DNA of 64,000 nt from an uncultured Pelagibacteraceae bacterium (GTDB lineage Bacteria > Pseudomonadota > Alphaproteobacteria > Pelagibacterales > Pelagibacteraceae), in contig CACMIX010000001.1 of the NCBI GenBank assembly GCA_902613855.1, positions 1 through 64,000 on the forward strand, given 5' to 3'. The first letter of the stretch is position 1, and every line of letters starts with the position of its first letter. The notes below the pieces were generated by a model. That model was not told where the DNA came from and searched no databases. It was given only the letters and a program-made list of their open reading frames with translations. This document shows, in pieces, positions 18,553 to 27,639 of this stretch. Both the position numbers and the translations under genes were made by a program.

Positions 18553-18916
18553 TCTTAAAGGATCAAATATTTTAAAATATTTAATTTCAGATAATAAAAT
18601 CAAATTTAAAGAAATCTATTTTTCAGAAGTTAAAAAAGGATACGAAAAAGGATGGAATTTTCATTTAAAAACCAATTGTCATTTAGCTGTAGTCTATGGA
18701 AAAATTAAAATTACAATATTTAACAAAAAATACAAAAAAAATAAAAAAATAGTGCTTGATAGAAAAAATTTTTCGTTGTTAAAAATTCCAAAAAAAACTT
18801 GGTTTAAGTACGAGTCTCTTCATTCGTTATCGCTTCTAGTCAATACTATCGAAATAAAGCATTCTGACAAAGAAATTATCAAAAAGGATTGTTATAAATA
18901 TAAATTACCGGAATGA
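18521..18916 (+). CDS. Small cupin protein, WxcM/FdtA-like sugar isomerase or epimerase
   Basis: 131 residues forming a single cupin-type beta barrel. Visible features are FKEIYFSEVKKGYEKGWNFH near 29-48, HLAVVYGKIKITIF near 54-67 and IPKKTWFKYESL near 90-101. This order resembles dTDP-4-dehydrorhamnose 3,5-epimerase-like and 3,4-ketoisomerase proteins encoded with sugar-nucleotide dehydratases. It probably isomerises or epimerises the keto sugar made by RfbG. It starts 32 bases inside the end of rfbG, and its stop overlaps the next start (ATGA), so the three genes are likely translated together. The exact reaction is unknown. Confidence 0.6.
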   Translation: MIVKKKLKVISLKGSNILKYLISDNKIKFKEIYFSEVKKGYEKGWNFHLKTNCHLAVVYGKIKITIFNKKYKKNKKIVLDRKNFSLLKIPKKTWFKYESLHSLSLLVNTIEIKHSDKEIIKKDCYKYKLPE

Positions 18917-19851
18917 AAAAAAAAATTTTAGTTTTAGGATCAACTGGATATATAGCTTCATCTTTTATAAAAAATTATAAAAATAAATATAAAATATTAG
19001 CATCAGTAAGACACAAAAGAAAATCTGAACATAAAATTTTTCATAATACTAAAATAATTATTGAAGATATTCTAAAAAAAAACTTTGCAAAACATAAAGA
19101 GGATTCAATTAAAGCTGTGGTTTATTCTATATCTTTAAATGCAAAAGAGTCAGAAAAAAATTATCAGTTATCCAAAAAAATAAACTATTTAGCAGTCAAA
19201 TTTTTTTGCAAATTTGTTAAAAAGTATAATATTAAAAAATTAATTAAATTATCAACTGTAAAAGTTTATGGAAATCAACCAAATTTTATAATTACCGAAA
19301 AAACTAAAACAAATCCAAAAGATAACTATTCAAAACATATTTTAAATGCAGATAGATATTTAGAAAATTTTTGTAAAAAAAATCAAATTAAATATCATAT
19401 ACTGAGAGTTTCAAATGGTTTTGGTAAGCCTAGTTTGAAATCTAAGGAAGCTCAAAAGGTTTTGGTAAATAGTTTTGTAATTCAAGCGTTAAAAAAAAGG
19501 GAAATTCAAATTAAAACAAAAAAAAACATCATTAAAAATTTTATAAGTATTAATGATGTCGTTAAATGTATAAATTTTTTAATATCTAAAAATAATGTAC
19601 AATCAGGAGTTTTTTTACTATCTGGGAAAAAAAATAAAAGTTTACTTAAATTAGCTTTTGAAATTAGTGAAATTTACTCAAAAAAATACAAAAAAATAAT
19701 AAAAGTTAATCACAATTTTGATAGTCAAAAAATTATAAATCCAAATTTTAAAATTAACTCAAATAAGTTAAAAAACATTGGTTTTTCAAATTTAAAAAAG
19801 AATTATAATCAAGATATTAAAGATTTAATAAATTTTTATTCTAAAATTTAA
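18913..19851 (+). CDS. NAD-dependent epimerase/dehydratase family protein (SDR)
   Basis: 312 residues with a Rossmann start VLGSTGYIASSFI (5-17), STVKVYG near residues 116-122 in the usual catalytic serine/threonine region, and a following NYSKHIL where YxxxK is expected: the tyrosine is there, but the lysine four positions on is isoleucine. Position behind rfbG and a cupin suggests the final 4-keto reductase of a CDP-6-deoxyhexose pathway. The lysine change makes the catalytic mechanism uncertain, or the nearby lysine of SKH substitutes. The gene overlaps the cupin by 4 bases and its end overlaps the convergent acyltransferase by 11 bases. Confidence 0.62.
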   Translation: MKKKILVLGSTGYIASSFIKNYKNKYKILASVRHKRKSEHKIFHNTKIIIEDILKKNFAKHKEDSIKAVVYSISLNAKESEKNYQLSKKINYLAVKFFCKFVKKYNIKKLIKLSTVKVYGNQPNFIITEKTKTNPKDNYSKHILNADRYLENFCKKNQIKYHILRVSNGFGKPSLKSKEAQKVLVNSFVIQALKKREIQIKTKKNIIKNFISINDVVKCINFLISKNNVQSGVFLLSGKKNKSLLKLAFEISEIYSKKYKKIIKVNHNFDSQKIINPNFKINSNKLKNIGFSNLKKNYNQDIKDLINFYSKI

Positions 19852-20866
19852 ATTTAGGCCTTAGAGTTAATAGCGGTTCTTCTATTAAAGATCTACTTAA
19901 AAAACTTATAAATATTGTTGAAGTTAAAAATAATAAAAAACTTAGAAAACTAAATTCCAATAAATTAAACTTTTTCAATACTAGAATTATTAACAGGTGA
20001 GAAAGATATATAGAATAAGATACACGCCCTAAAAAAATAGATATTTTTTTTAATTTTTTTTTAAAAAAATTTTCCTCTGTAATAAAAAAATAAAAACAGA
20101 TTATTGAGAATAAATTACAAATTAAAAGCAATATTTGAGATATGAAAACAGAATTTGTACCTATATTATTAACAAATATTAAATATAAAATAAAAAGAAA
20201 AAAAAACGCGAATTTTTTAAACTTGTTTAATAATTCAATTATATATTGTTTGTAAATATAAAAAATTATTCCAAATGAAATTGCATCTAATCTAAATAAA
20301 GTAATTCTTCTTATGTCTTGACCAAAACTAAAATCATTATTCAAAAAGTAAATCAATCTTATAAAAAAAAAAATAAAAATCCAAAATATTAAATAATAAG
20401 CCACTTCTTTTTGTAAGAATTTGTTCGTTAAAAATAAAAATGGTATAAAAAGCAAATAAAACCACTCCTCTACACTTAGGCTCCAGGCAATAGGATAATA
20501 ATCATTTTCTTGAGAAATTTCTAAAAAATTTTGAATAAAAAAAAAATGTTTAAAAAAATTTTTTGTGAATATTTCCCCTAAAAATATTGAAATTAAAATT
20601 AAATAAAATAAGTAAATTGGTACAGTTCTTAGAAATCTCCTTGTTAAAAAAATTCTGAAATTGATAAATTTACTTGTATTAAAAATTCTTAAAATTTGTG
20701 GGGCTAATACAAAGCCACTTATAACAAAGAAAATCTCAACAGATAAGGATGAAATAACCTCAAAGTTTATATTTTCAGAGTTAATCAATAAAAAATGACA
20801 TGTAGCAACAATCAAAGCAAGTATACCTCTTAAAAATTCAATTGAATAATATTTGGAAAATTCCAT
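19841..20866 (-). CDS. Acyltransferase family 3 (OafA/YrhL type)
   Basis: 341 residues with about ten membrane segments. The N-terminal FLRGILALIVATCHFLL (9-25) holds the family arginine and histidine, ISGFVLAPQ follows, AWSLSVEEWFYLLFIPF is the diagnostic middle motif near residues 127-143, and SYSIYLSHLLIIL lies near the C-terminus. Members move acetyl or other acyl groups across the membrane to O-antigens and other exported glycans. The gene is last in a minus-strand operon after an SGNH-domain protein and a 34-residue membrane peptide; its ATG shares a base with the peptide stop (TAATG). Some homologues carry an SGNH domain fused to the same polypeptide. Confidence 0.88.
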   Translation of the reverse strand: MEFSKYYSIEFLRGILALIVATCHFLLINSENINFEVISSLSVEIFFVISGFVLAPQILRIFNTSKFINFRIFLTRRFLRTVPIYLFYLILISIFLGEIFTKNFFKHFFFIQNFLEISQENDYYPIAWSLSVEEWFYLLFIPFLFLTNKFLQKEVAYYLIFWIFIFFFIRLIYFLNNDFSFGQDIRRITLFRLDAISFGIIFYIYKQYIIELLNKFKKFAFFFLFILYLIFVNNIGTNSVFISQILLLICNLFSIICFYFFITEENFFKKKLKKISIFLGRVSYSIYLSHLLIILVLKKFNLLEFSFLSFLLFLTSTIFISFLSRSLIEEPLLTLRPKFKF

Positions 20867-20970
20867 TACAAATTTTTATAAATAATTGGTACCAATAAGC
20901 TATTATCTTTGAGTATTAAAATAACAATTATTAAGAAAAATATAAATAGCGCAGCTTTCAATAACTTCAT
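20866..20970 (-). CDS. Predicted 34-residue single-span membrane peptide
   Basis: Reading minus from ATG 20970 gives MKLLKAALFIFF, a run of isoleucine/leucine to about residue 21, then a polar tail ending at TAA 20866-20868. It starts 5 bases after the SGNH gene stop, and its stop shares one base with the acyltransferase ATG. Upstream AAAGAAG could serve as a weak ribosome site. Filling the gap exactly between two functionally related genes argues for a real gene, but I recognise no family. In the dlt system a similarly small membrane peptide (DltX) works with an acyltransferase; the analogy is only positional. Confidence 0.5.
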   Translation of the reverse strand: MKLLKAALFIFFLIIVILILKDNSLLVPIIYKNL

Positions 20971-20975
20971 CTTCT

Positions 20976-22247
20976 TTAAAATAAATTTTTATTTAAATAA
21001 TTAGCCATATTTTTATGACCTATTAAAGAAAAATGTCCATATCTATTAAAATTTTTAATATCACATTGGTTGTCATTCAAAAATGCATTATATGCATCAA
21101 AGTATTTAATTTTATTAAGTTTTAATATTTGTATTAATTTATTATTTAAAAAATGCTTTTTATTATAAAAACAGTTATACTGATCTGGTAAAATAACGAC
21201 AATTAAATCAATTTTATTTTTTTTTAAAATTTTTCTAGTTTCACCTAATATTCTCGAATAAATTTCCAGTTGTTGTGAATACATTTTTTCATCTTCATCA
21301 AATTTTCTAATTAATTTTTTTTCATGTGTAAACGTAATTTTTCTATTTATAAAATATTTTAAATTTTTGAACATATTTATTAAGAAAAAGTTATTAATAT
21401 TTATTTTATTTTTTTTATCTGAATTATAAATTTTTATTTTTTTTTTAAATTCTTTGTTAATTTCATCATTATTTATTGATAATTTTTGTTTAAAGGTTGG
21501 TACTTCTAAATATTTTCTCAACAAAGTTAAAGAAAATTCGATTTTTAAATCTCCCCCTCGATCATCATATTTTATATAAGATCTAGCTAAATCATTTTCC
21601 TCTGAATGAAACCAATAAACTTTTTTAATATTCTTAAATTTTGGTAAATCAATAAATTCTTTGAGATTTGAAAATTGAGTTAAAGGACCACTTTGAGCTA
21701 AACCCATATTATAAATTTGTCTTTCATTTAAAAGATTTGTGAAACTATTTTTTAGATTAATATGTGTATAATTAATAAAACTATCGCCAAGAAATAAATA
21801 TTTAAAATTTTTTTTAGTGTTGAAAAAACCTAAATTATCGGTCTCTAAATAATGCAATTTATTATTAAATCTTCCATTTAGTATCTTTGCATTTGAAAGA
21901 TTAGATAATGGTATAAATTTTTTATTTTCTAGGTAAATAGCTTTGTTTTTCTTATTATATAAGAATTCGATCGGATTTGAGGCCTCATAAATAATATGGT
22001 TTCTATTTGTAAATTTAAAATTATCTAAATTTTTATGAAATATGTTAAACTCAATTAAAAAAAATTCTAAAATATATAATGATGCAAATGCCAAAAAAAT
22101 AGATTTATAATTTTTTGAAATTAGAAAAAAAATAATTATTACAATTTGTAATAATATAAATAAAATTATTTTGGTTTGCTCAATATAATTAATAAGTGCA
22201 AAGAAAAGTAAAAGTAAATACAAATAAGAAAAATATTTGAAAATCAT
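20976..22247 (-). CDS. Membrane-anchored SGNH/GDSL-type hydrolase-like protein
   Basis: 423 residues. Three or so hydrophobic segments occupy residues 1-75, followed by an extracytoplasmic domain. LFLGDSFINYTHI near residues 152-164 is the GDS block, NMGLAQSGP near 185-193 matches block II with glycine, SEENDLARSY near 219-228 resembles the GxND block, and the C-terminal YGHFSLIGHKNMA supplies the block V histidine. These are the four SGNH landmarks, so an O-acyl esterase or acyltransfer role on a glycan is likely. The downstream membrane peptide and OafA-type acyltransferase support a common acyl-decoration unit. The divergent gap to gmd is 169 bases and shows nothing else. Confidence 0.65.
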   Translation of the reverse strand: MIFKYFSYLYLLLLFFALINYIEQTKIILFILLQIVIIIFFLISKNYKSIFLAFASLYILEFFLIEFNIFHKNLDNFKFTNRNHIIYEASNPIEFLYNKKNKAIYLENKKFIPLSNLSNAKILNGRFNNKLHYLETDNLGFFNTKKNFKYLFLGDSFINYTHINLKNSFTNLLNERQIYNMGLAQSGPLTQFSNLKEFIDLPKFKNIKKVYWFHSEENDLARSYIKYDDRGGDLKIEFSLTLLRKYLEVPTFKQKLSINNDEINKEFKKKIKIYNSDKKNKININNFFLINMFKNLKYFINRKITFTHEKKLIRKFDEDEKMYSQQLEIYSRILGETRKILKKNKIDLIVVILPDQYNCFYNKKHFLNNKLIQILKLNKIKYFDAYNAFLNDNQCDIKNFNRYGHFSLIGHKNMANYLNKNLF

Positions 22248-22416
22248 AACTTAAAAAATACATAAAAATTTAATTTAATTGTCTTATACCTATAATTGTA
22301 TATTAAAATTTAATTTTTAAATATCTTTATTGTTTTGTTTTAAATTAGTTTAAATTATAATTAAATTTCTTTAAAAAAAGGCCAATAAGTAATAAATAAT
22401 CTAGTAAGTTTTATAT

Positions 22417-23442
22417 ATGAAAAAAATTGCTTTAATTTTCGGTATAACAGGGCAAGATGGTGCTTACTTATCAAAATTTCTTTTAAAAAAAGGTTATTTA
22501 GTTCACGGAGTTAAAAGAAGATCTTCTTTAATTAATACCTACAGAATTGATGACATATATCAGGATAAGTTTAAAAGTAAAAAAAAACTATTTCTGCATT
22601 ATGGTGATGTTACCGATCCATTATCAGTTTCAAATTTAATAAAAAAAATTAAACCTGCAGAGATTTATAATTTAGCAGCACAATCACATGTTGCTGTATC
22701 ATTTGAAACTCCTGAATATACTGCAAATACTGTTGCATTAGGCCCTCTGAGAATTTTAGATGCAATCAAAAAATTTAATAAAAAAATTAAATTTTATCAG
22801 GCAGGTAGTTCAGAAATGTTTGGTAAAGTTTTTGAAACTCCACAAAATGAGAAAACACCTTTCTACCCAAGAAGTCCTTACGCTATAGCTAAAGTATATG
22901 CTCATTGGATTACTGTAAATTTTAGAGAGTCTTATAATATTTTTGCAAGTAATGGAATTTTATTTAATCACGAGAGTCCTTTGAGAGGAGAAACATTTGT
23001 TACACAAAAAATTGTAAAAGCATTATGTAAAATAAAGATAGGCAAACAAAAAAAATTATATCTAGGTAATGTTTATGCTAAACGTGATTGGGGTCACGCT
23101 GAAGATTATGTTGAAGCTATGTGGAAAATTTTAAACTATAAAAAACCAGATGATTTTATCATATCTACAGGCAAGCATTATAGTGTGAAACAATTTGTAA
23201 ATTTAGTTGCCAAAAAACTCCAAATGAAAATTACATGGAAAGGTAAAGGAATTGATGAAAAAGCTTATCTAGATACAAAAAAGTGTATTATAGAATGTAA
23301 AAAAGAATACTTCAGATTAGCAGAGGTAAATACATTAAAAGGTAATTATTATAAGGCAAAAAAATTACTAAAATGGAAACCATCAAGAGATATTAATAGT
23401 TTAATTAATGACATGGTTGAGTCAGAGTTAAAAAAAAATTAA
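22417..23442 (+). CDS. gmd: GDP-mannose 4,6-dehydratase
   Basis: 341 residues, typical of Gmd. ALIFGITGQDGAYL (5-18) is the NAD loop, VKRRSSLINTYRIDDIY matches the NADP-binding RR signature, AGSSEMFG (129-136) and Y155/K159 in SPYAIAK are catalytic, and LFNHESPLRGETFVT and RDWGHAEDYVEAMW are family hallmarks. It makes GDP-4-keto-6-deoxymannose, precursor of fucose, rhamnose, perosamine and others. This canonical version differs clearly from the second gmd at 39757. It leads a long plus-strand run, with a putative GT-C gene 41 bases downstream and 169 bases of divergent upstream region. Confidence 0.94.
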   Translation: MKKIALIFGITGQDGAYLSKFLLKKGYLVHGVKRRSSLINTYRIDDIYQDKFKSKKKLFLHYGDVTDPLSVSNLIKKIKPAEIYNLAAQSHVAVSFETPEYTANTVALGPLRILDAIKKFNKKIKFYQAGSSEMFGKVFETPQNEKTPFYPRSPYAIAKVYAHWITVNFRESYNIFASNGILFNHESPLRGETFVTQKIVKALCKIKIGKQKKLYLGNVYAKRDWGHAEDYVEAMWKILNYKKPDDFIISTGKHYSVKQFVNLVAKKLQMKITWKGKGIDEKAYLDTKKCIIECKKEYFRLAEVNTLKGNYYKAKKLLKWKPSRDINSLINDMVESELKKN

Positions 23443-23483
23443 TAATAAATAATTGTTAAGAATCAATTGTTAAAGATAGATAT

Positions 23484-25061
23484 ATGAAAAGATTATTTAA
23501 TGAAAAATATCATATGATCTTTTTTATATTTTTAATATTTTATTACTTTTTTGCAAAATATAATTCCTCAGATTTTTTTTTCGTTAATGATGACTTTACA
23601 ATGTTAGAATTAAAAAATTCTAATTATTTAGAAGCTTTTTTTTTCACTGATAGCTGGTGGAGACCTATTAAGAATTTATTTTATAATTTTTTAAATATTA
23701 ATTATTATCTTGACGCAAATTTGATCGTCAATATAAAAGTTTTTTTACATATTATAATAACATTTATAATTTATTTATATTTTGTATTTTATTCAAAAAA
23801 TAAGTTTTTATCTTTAGTTTTATCTTTATTTTTTCTATTTCATCAAAGTAGTGTTATTGCAATTTATGGACTTGATACATTTGGACAACTAGTTTGTACG
23901 TTTTTTGGAATATTGTCATTTATTTTTATTATGTCTTACTGCACTTATAAAAGAGAAAAATATTTATACATTTCAATAATTTTAACTATATTTTCTCTCT
24001 TAAGTAAAGAAAATGCAATATCATTTATTTTTGTTAACTCTCTTACACTACTTTTTTTTAATGTTGAAAATAAAATTTTTGATTTAAAACAACAATTTTC
24101 AAAAAATTTTTTTCCAATCTTTTTATTTTTTTTATTAGTAACTATTTATGTTTTTTTAAGATATTATTTAAATGCATCTTGGCAGCTTAATTCAGAAGGC
24201 GAAAGATATTCTATAAATATTCTATATTTCTTAAAAAATTTTTTTCAATTTAATTTTAGTGTTATAAATCCAATAGATAATACATTTATTTATTTGACAT
24301 TTAAAAATTTAGGGTACCAAAATATTTTCTTTTTAATAATATTTACTTTAATTTTTTTATTTTATATTTTTTTATGTTTTAATTTTATTTTTTCTCAAAA
24401 TTTAATTAAATATTTTCTTATTTTTATATTGTCAGGTTTCCCAGTATTTTTAATCTCACATACAAGTGAATTATACACCTACCATTCAGTCTTTTTCTTA
24501 TGTTTCTTTCTTTTAAATCTAATAATAATAAAAAAAAAAATAAATTTTACTAAATATAGTATTTTGTTTATTTTAATCTTTTTTTCATTCTTAAGCCAAT
24601 ATACTAAAATTAATAACATGAATAAGAATTCAATTTTAAGTAAAAATTTATTTGATTATTTTGATATAATTAGTCGAGATGTAAATTTAAGTGAAAATCT
24701 GTATTTCCTAGAGAATAAAGAAAATTTCACAAAATACTCAAACTTTAAATTAAATAGTTTCGAAAATTTTGTTCCTCGATTTTTTATCAGGAAAAATTTT
24801 AATTACGACATAATACCTATAAGAAAAAATAATAAGGAATTTTTATCTAATGGAGAAACCTTCAGAGTAAATTATGGTGATGGTTTAGAAACTATTCCAA
24901 CCGATATTTTGTTGAATGAGAATTTTACGTTGTTTTATCTTGATGTTTATAGAAAGCCAATGTCATTTAAACAATTATTCAGTTATTTTTTATTTGAAGA
25001 TCAATGTATATTGGTAATTAAACCAATTGAAACTATAAATCAAAAAATTTGTAACTATTAA
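23484..25061 (+). CDS. Multi-pass membrane protein, GT-C/O-mannosyltransferase-like
   Basis: 525 residues with about ten hydrophobic segments and a soluble tail of about 130 residues. The first outer loop contains FFVNDDFTMLEL near residues 31-42 and SWWRPIKNLFYNF near 56-68; a D-D pair followed by WRP is common in GT-C proteins related to protein O-mannosyltransferases and TMTC-like proteins. It probably moves a sugar from a polyprenyl-phosphate donor to the glycan on the periplasmic side. A polyprenyl-phosphate glycosyltransferase that could supply the donor follows at 25146. The substrate is unknown, and family assignment rests on topology plus this loop. Confidence 0.5.
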   Translation: MKRLFNEKYHMIFFIFLIFYYFFAKYNSSDFFFVNDDFTMLELKNSNYLEAFFFTDSWWRPIKNLFYNFLNINYYLDANLIVNIKVFLHIIITFIIYLYFVFYSKNKFLSLVLSLFFLFHQSSVIAIYGLDTFGQLVCTFFGILSFIFIMSYCTYKREKYLYISIILTIFSLLSKENAISFIFVNSLTLLFFNVENKIFDLKQQFSKNFFPIFLFFLLVTIYVFLRYYLNASWQLNSEGERYSINILYFLKNFFQFNFSVINPIDNTFIYLTFKNLGYQNIFFLIIFTLIFLFYIFLCFNFIFSQNLIKYFLIFILSGFPVFLISHTSELYTYHSVFFLCFFLLNLIIIKKKINFTKYSILFILIFFSFLSQYTKINNMNKNSILSKNLFDYFDIISRDVNLSENLYFLENKENFTKYSNFKLNSFENFVPRFFIRKNFNYDIIPIRKNNKEFLSNGETFRVNYGDGLETIPTDILLNENFTLFYLDVYRKPMSFKQLFSYFLFEDQCILVIKPIETINQKICNY

Positions 25062-25145
25062 ACTAATTTTTTGAGAAAAAATATGTATAAAGATGCAGAT
25101 AATTTTTTAAAAACATTATGGTCAGCTTAATTATATTATAATAAA

Positions 25146-25853
25146 ATGATAATCACAAAAATCTCAATAATTATTCCTGTCTATAATGAAAAAAAAACAA
25201 TAAAAAATTGTTTGGAAAAAGTTTTAAATTCAAATACTTTTAATATTAATAAAGAGGTAGTGATTTCTGATAATAATTCTAACGATGGTACTAAGGAAAT
25301 ACTTAAACAAATTAATTATAACAATGTAAAAATATTATTTAAAGACAAAAATGAGGGTAAGGGAGCAAATATAATTAATGCCATTAAGTATGTAACTGGT
25401 GATCTTGTTATAATGCAAGATGCTGATTTAGAATATTCTCCTGATGATTATGAAGATTTAATCAGACCCTTTATAAAATATAACGCTGACGTTGTTTATG
25501 GAACAAGACTAACAGGAGCAAAAGAATTTAGAGTTTTAGGTCTTCCAAATTTTCTTGGAAATAAATTATTGACTTGGTCTGCAAACTTTCTTTACAGCAA
25601 AACCTTTTCAGATATAGAGACTGGGTATAAAGTTTTTAGGGCATCTTTATTAAAAGAATTGAAACTTCAGTCAAATGGATTTGAAATAGAAACAGAGATG
25701 ACTTCAAAAATTTCAAAAAATAAAAATTTAATAATTTTTGAAACACCAATAACAATATTTTCTAGAACGTATGATGAGGGAAAAAAAGTGCGATGGTGGC
25801 ATTTTTTTACAAGCTTATATTCTTTATTAAAATGGAAATTTAAAAAGAATTAA
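25146..25853 (+). CDS. Family 2 glycosyltransferase, dolichyl/polyprenyl-phosphate type
   Basis: 235 residues like DPM1-type enzymes: ISIIIPVYNEKKTI (6-19), SDNNSNDGT (41-49), EGKGANIINAI (70-80) and QDADLEYSPDDY (91-102) with its DAD metal motif, then DIETGYKVFRASLL. Such enzymes make polyprenyl-phosphate sugars for GT-C transferases. There is no extended C-terminal membrane domain. The 84-base gap upstream contains only a 15-codon ORF that I do not call. Its TAATG stop overlaps the next start, tying it to the GT-D-like gene. Confidence 0.83.
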   Translation: MIITKISIIIPVYNEKKTIKNCLEKVLNSNTFNINKEVVISDNNSNDGTKEILKQINYNNVKILFKDKNEGKGANIINAIKYVTGDLVIMQDADLEYSPDDYEDLIRPFIKYNADVVYGTRLTGAKEFRVLGLPNFLGNKLLTWSANFLYSKTFSDIETGYKVFRASLLKELKLQSNGFEIETEMTSKISKNKNLIIFETPITIFSRTYDEGKKVRWWHFFTSLYSLLKWKFKKN

Positions 25854-26758
25854 TGATTGATTTTGAGAATCCATCAACTTTAAATATTCCTGGATTTAAA
25901 AAACACGAGAAAGAATGGGGTGGATGCTATCCACCAAATAAAATATCTTCTTTAGATTGGTATAAAAAATTTGAAAATAAAATAGAAATACAAATTAACA
26001 AAAGAGAATTTTTCCCTCTTTTTAGGTTGAGTGATGGTGAATTTATATTTATTTTAGGAAGAAAATTTCACCAGTATACTTTAAAAAAAAAAATAAATTA
26101 TTTTTTTCAACATATAAAAAGATCTATTTACTATGGGAGTACTTTTTATAGCTCTGGTAGAAAAGGATATTGTGAAACTTACTCATATTTCAAATTAGGT
26201 AAATTAAGAAAAAAATTTACAAATCAATTGAAAGAGCTCTCAACTAAAGGAATGTTGTGTTATAATTTTTCTCCGCATATTTTAACCGAACCATATCAAA
26301 AAGATTTTTTAAATTATATGAATATTAATAATATTATTTTAAATGAAAGTAATTATTTTCAGTTTTATTTTGTTCCTGGTTATTTTTTGGGAGAGAAAAT
26401 TCAAGAAATATACAAAAATAAAAGAATTTTAATTTTTACATCAGATATGAAGATTAGAAACGAGAATTTAAAGAACACTCTTATGAAATTTGGAGCCAAA
26501 AAAGTTGATTTTTACAAAACTTCTTTAAACAATCCTTTACAAGACACAATAAAAACAAACAAAGTAGAAGATCAACCTGATTTAGTCCTTATAGGAGCAG
26601 GAGTAGGCTCGGCAAACATTTTAAATCAAATCAAAGACCTTAAATGTCTTTCTATAGATAGTGGTTTCATAGTTGATGCATTAAGTGATTTTAATCTTGC
26701 TAGGACAAGACCATATTACTTAAATGATTATTATCATGATAAAAATGATTGGTTTTAA
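25853..26758 (+). CDS. Probable GT-D-type glycosyltransferase (DUF1792-like)
   Basis: 301 residues. FPLFRLSDGEFIFILGR near 54-70 contains the DGE triad at 61-63, the metal/catalytic signature of the GT-D fold, and near the C-terminus VLIGAGVGSANILNQI followed by CLSIDSGFIVDAL matches the late Rossmann strand of that group. There are no membrane segments. It would add a hexose to a glycan or glycoprotein acceptor. The assignment rests on these two motifs only, so an unrelated sugar enzyme is possible. It is flanked by one-base TAATG overlaps on both sides. Confidence 0.5.
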   Translation: MIDFENPSTLNIPGFKKHEKEWGGCYPPNKISSLDWYKKFENKIEIQINKREFFPLFRLSDGEFIFILGRKFHQYTLKKKINYFFQHIKRSIYYGSTFYSSGRKGYCETYSYFKLGKLRKKFTNQLKELSTKGMLCYNFSPHILTEPYQKDFLNYMNINNIILNESNYFQFYFVPGYFLGEKIQEIYKNKRILIFTSDMKIRNENLKNTLMKFGAKKVDFYKTSLNNPLQDTIKTNKVEDQPDLVLIGAGVGSANILNQIKDLKCLSIDSGFIVDALSDFNLARTRPYYLNDYYHDKNDWF

Positions 26759-27639
26759 TGGTTAATTTTAAGAGACAAAATAAACAAAATAAAAAAAAAG
26801 ATACTCAGATTTTAAATAAAAATTGGTGGGAAAATAATCCAATGAGTTATGATTGGGAGAATAGAAATAACTATGAAAAATTTTCCATAGAATGGTTTAA
26901 TTATATAGATAATAATTTTATTAGAGATAGTAATATTTACCACAGCGCATTTTCTAAAATACCCTTTGATCAGTTCATACAGTATAGTTCAATAAATGAT
27001 AAAGATATCCTAGAAATTGGTTGTGGATATGGTTTTCACACTGAAATGATATTAAAAAATTCTAAACCTAAAAATTATACTGCTGTAGATATTACCACTG
27101 AGGCAATAGAGGCAACAAAAAAAAGATTAAAATTAAAAAATATAATATTTCAAAATGTAAATTTAATAAATGCAGATGCAGAAAATTTACCGCTTAAAGA
27201 TGAGTCTTTAGATTTTATTTGGAGCTGGGGGGTGATTCATCATTCATTGAATACAGAAAAAATTATAAATGAAATTTTTAGAACACTTAAAAAAAATGGT
27301 AAATTTAGAATTATGATTTATAATAAAAATTCTTTCAGGTATTATATTCTAGGGATATTTAGAGGAATATTTAAATTAAAATTTTTAAAAAAAAATTTAC
27401 AAGAAATAAACATGGAATATACAGATGGTTATTATGCTAGACATTTTACTCATAAGGAAGTTAAAAATCTTTTTAATAAATCGAATTTGAAAATAACTAA
27501 AATAAAAAATTTACAGGATGCATTACTTATACCTTTTCCCGGAGCAAGAATAATCTGTAAAATTAAAATTTTTAAAAAAATTTCAGATTTTATCATGAAA
27601 AGATATGGATGGTTTTTATATTTTGAAGGTGAAAAATAA
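26758..27639 (+). CDS. SAM-dependent methyltransferase, class I
   Basis: About 293 residues from ATG 26758, which overlaps the preceding stop (TAATG); a TTG at 26749 would add three residues but has no advantage. ILEIGCGYGFHTEMI near residues 84-98 is motif I for S-adenosylmethionine, followed by TAVDITTEAI (motif II acidic region) and LDFIWSWGVIHH as post-motif. The Methyltransf_11/UbiE-like fold suggests methylation of a small molecule or sugar. The 30-residue N-terminal extension rich in K/N is unusual. Located directly before asnB with a one-base overlap, so both may modify the same sugar. Confidence 0.8.
   Translation: MVNFKRQNKQNKKKDTQILNKNWWENNPMSYDWENRNNYEKFSIEWFNYIDNNFIRDSNIYHSAFSKIPFDQFIQYSSINDKDILEIGCGYGFHTEMILKNSKPKNYTAVDITTEAIEATKKRLKLKNIIFQNVNLINADAENLPLKDESLDFIWSWGVIHHSLNTEKIINEIFRTLKKNGKFRIMIYNKNSFRYYILGIFRGIFKLKFLKKNLQEINMEYTDGYYARHFTHKEVKNLFNKSNLKITKIKNLQDALLIPFPGARIICKIKIFKKISDFIMKRYGWFLYFEGEK

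Noticed and set aside
25062..25145. 15-codon ORF (ATG at 25083) in the gap before the 25146 glycosyltransferase
   Set aside because: Too short, not hydrophobic, and the gap is otherwise ordinary A+T-rich spacer; nothing supports translation.
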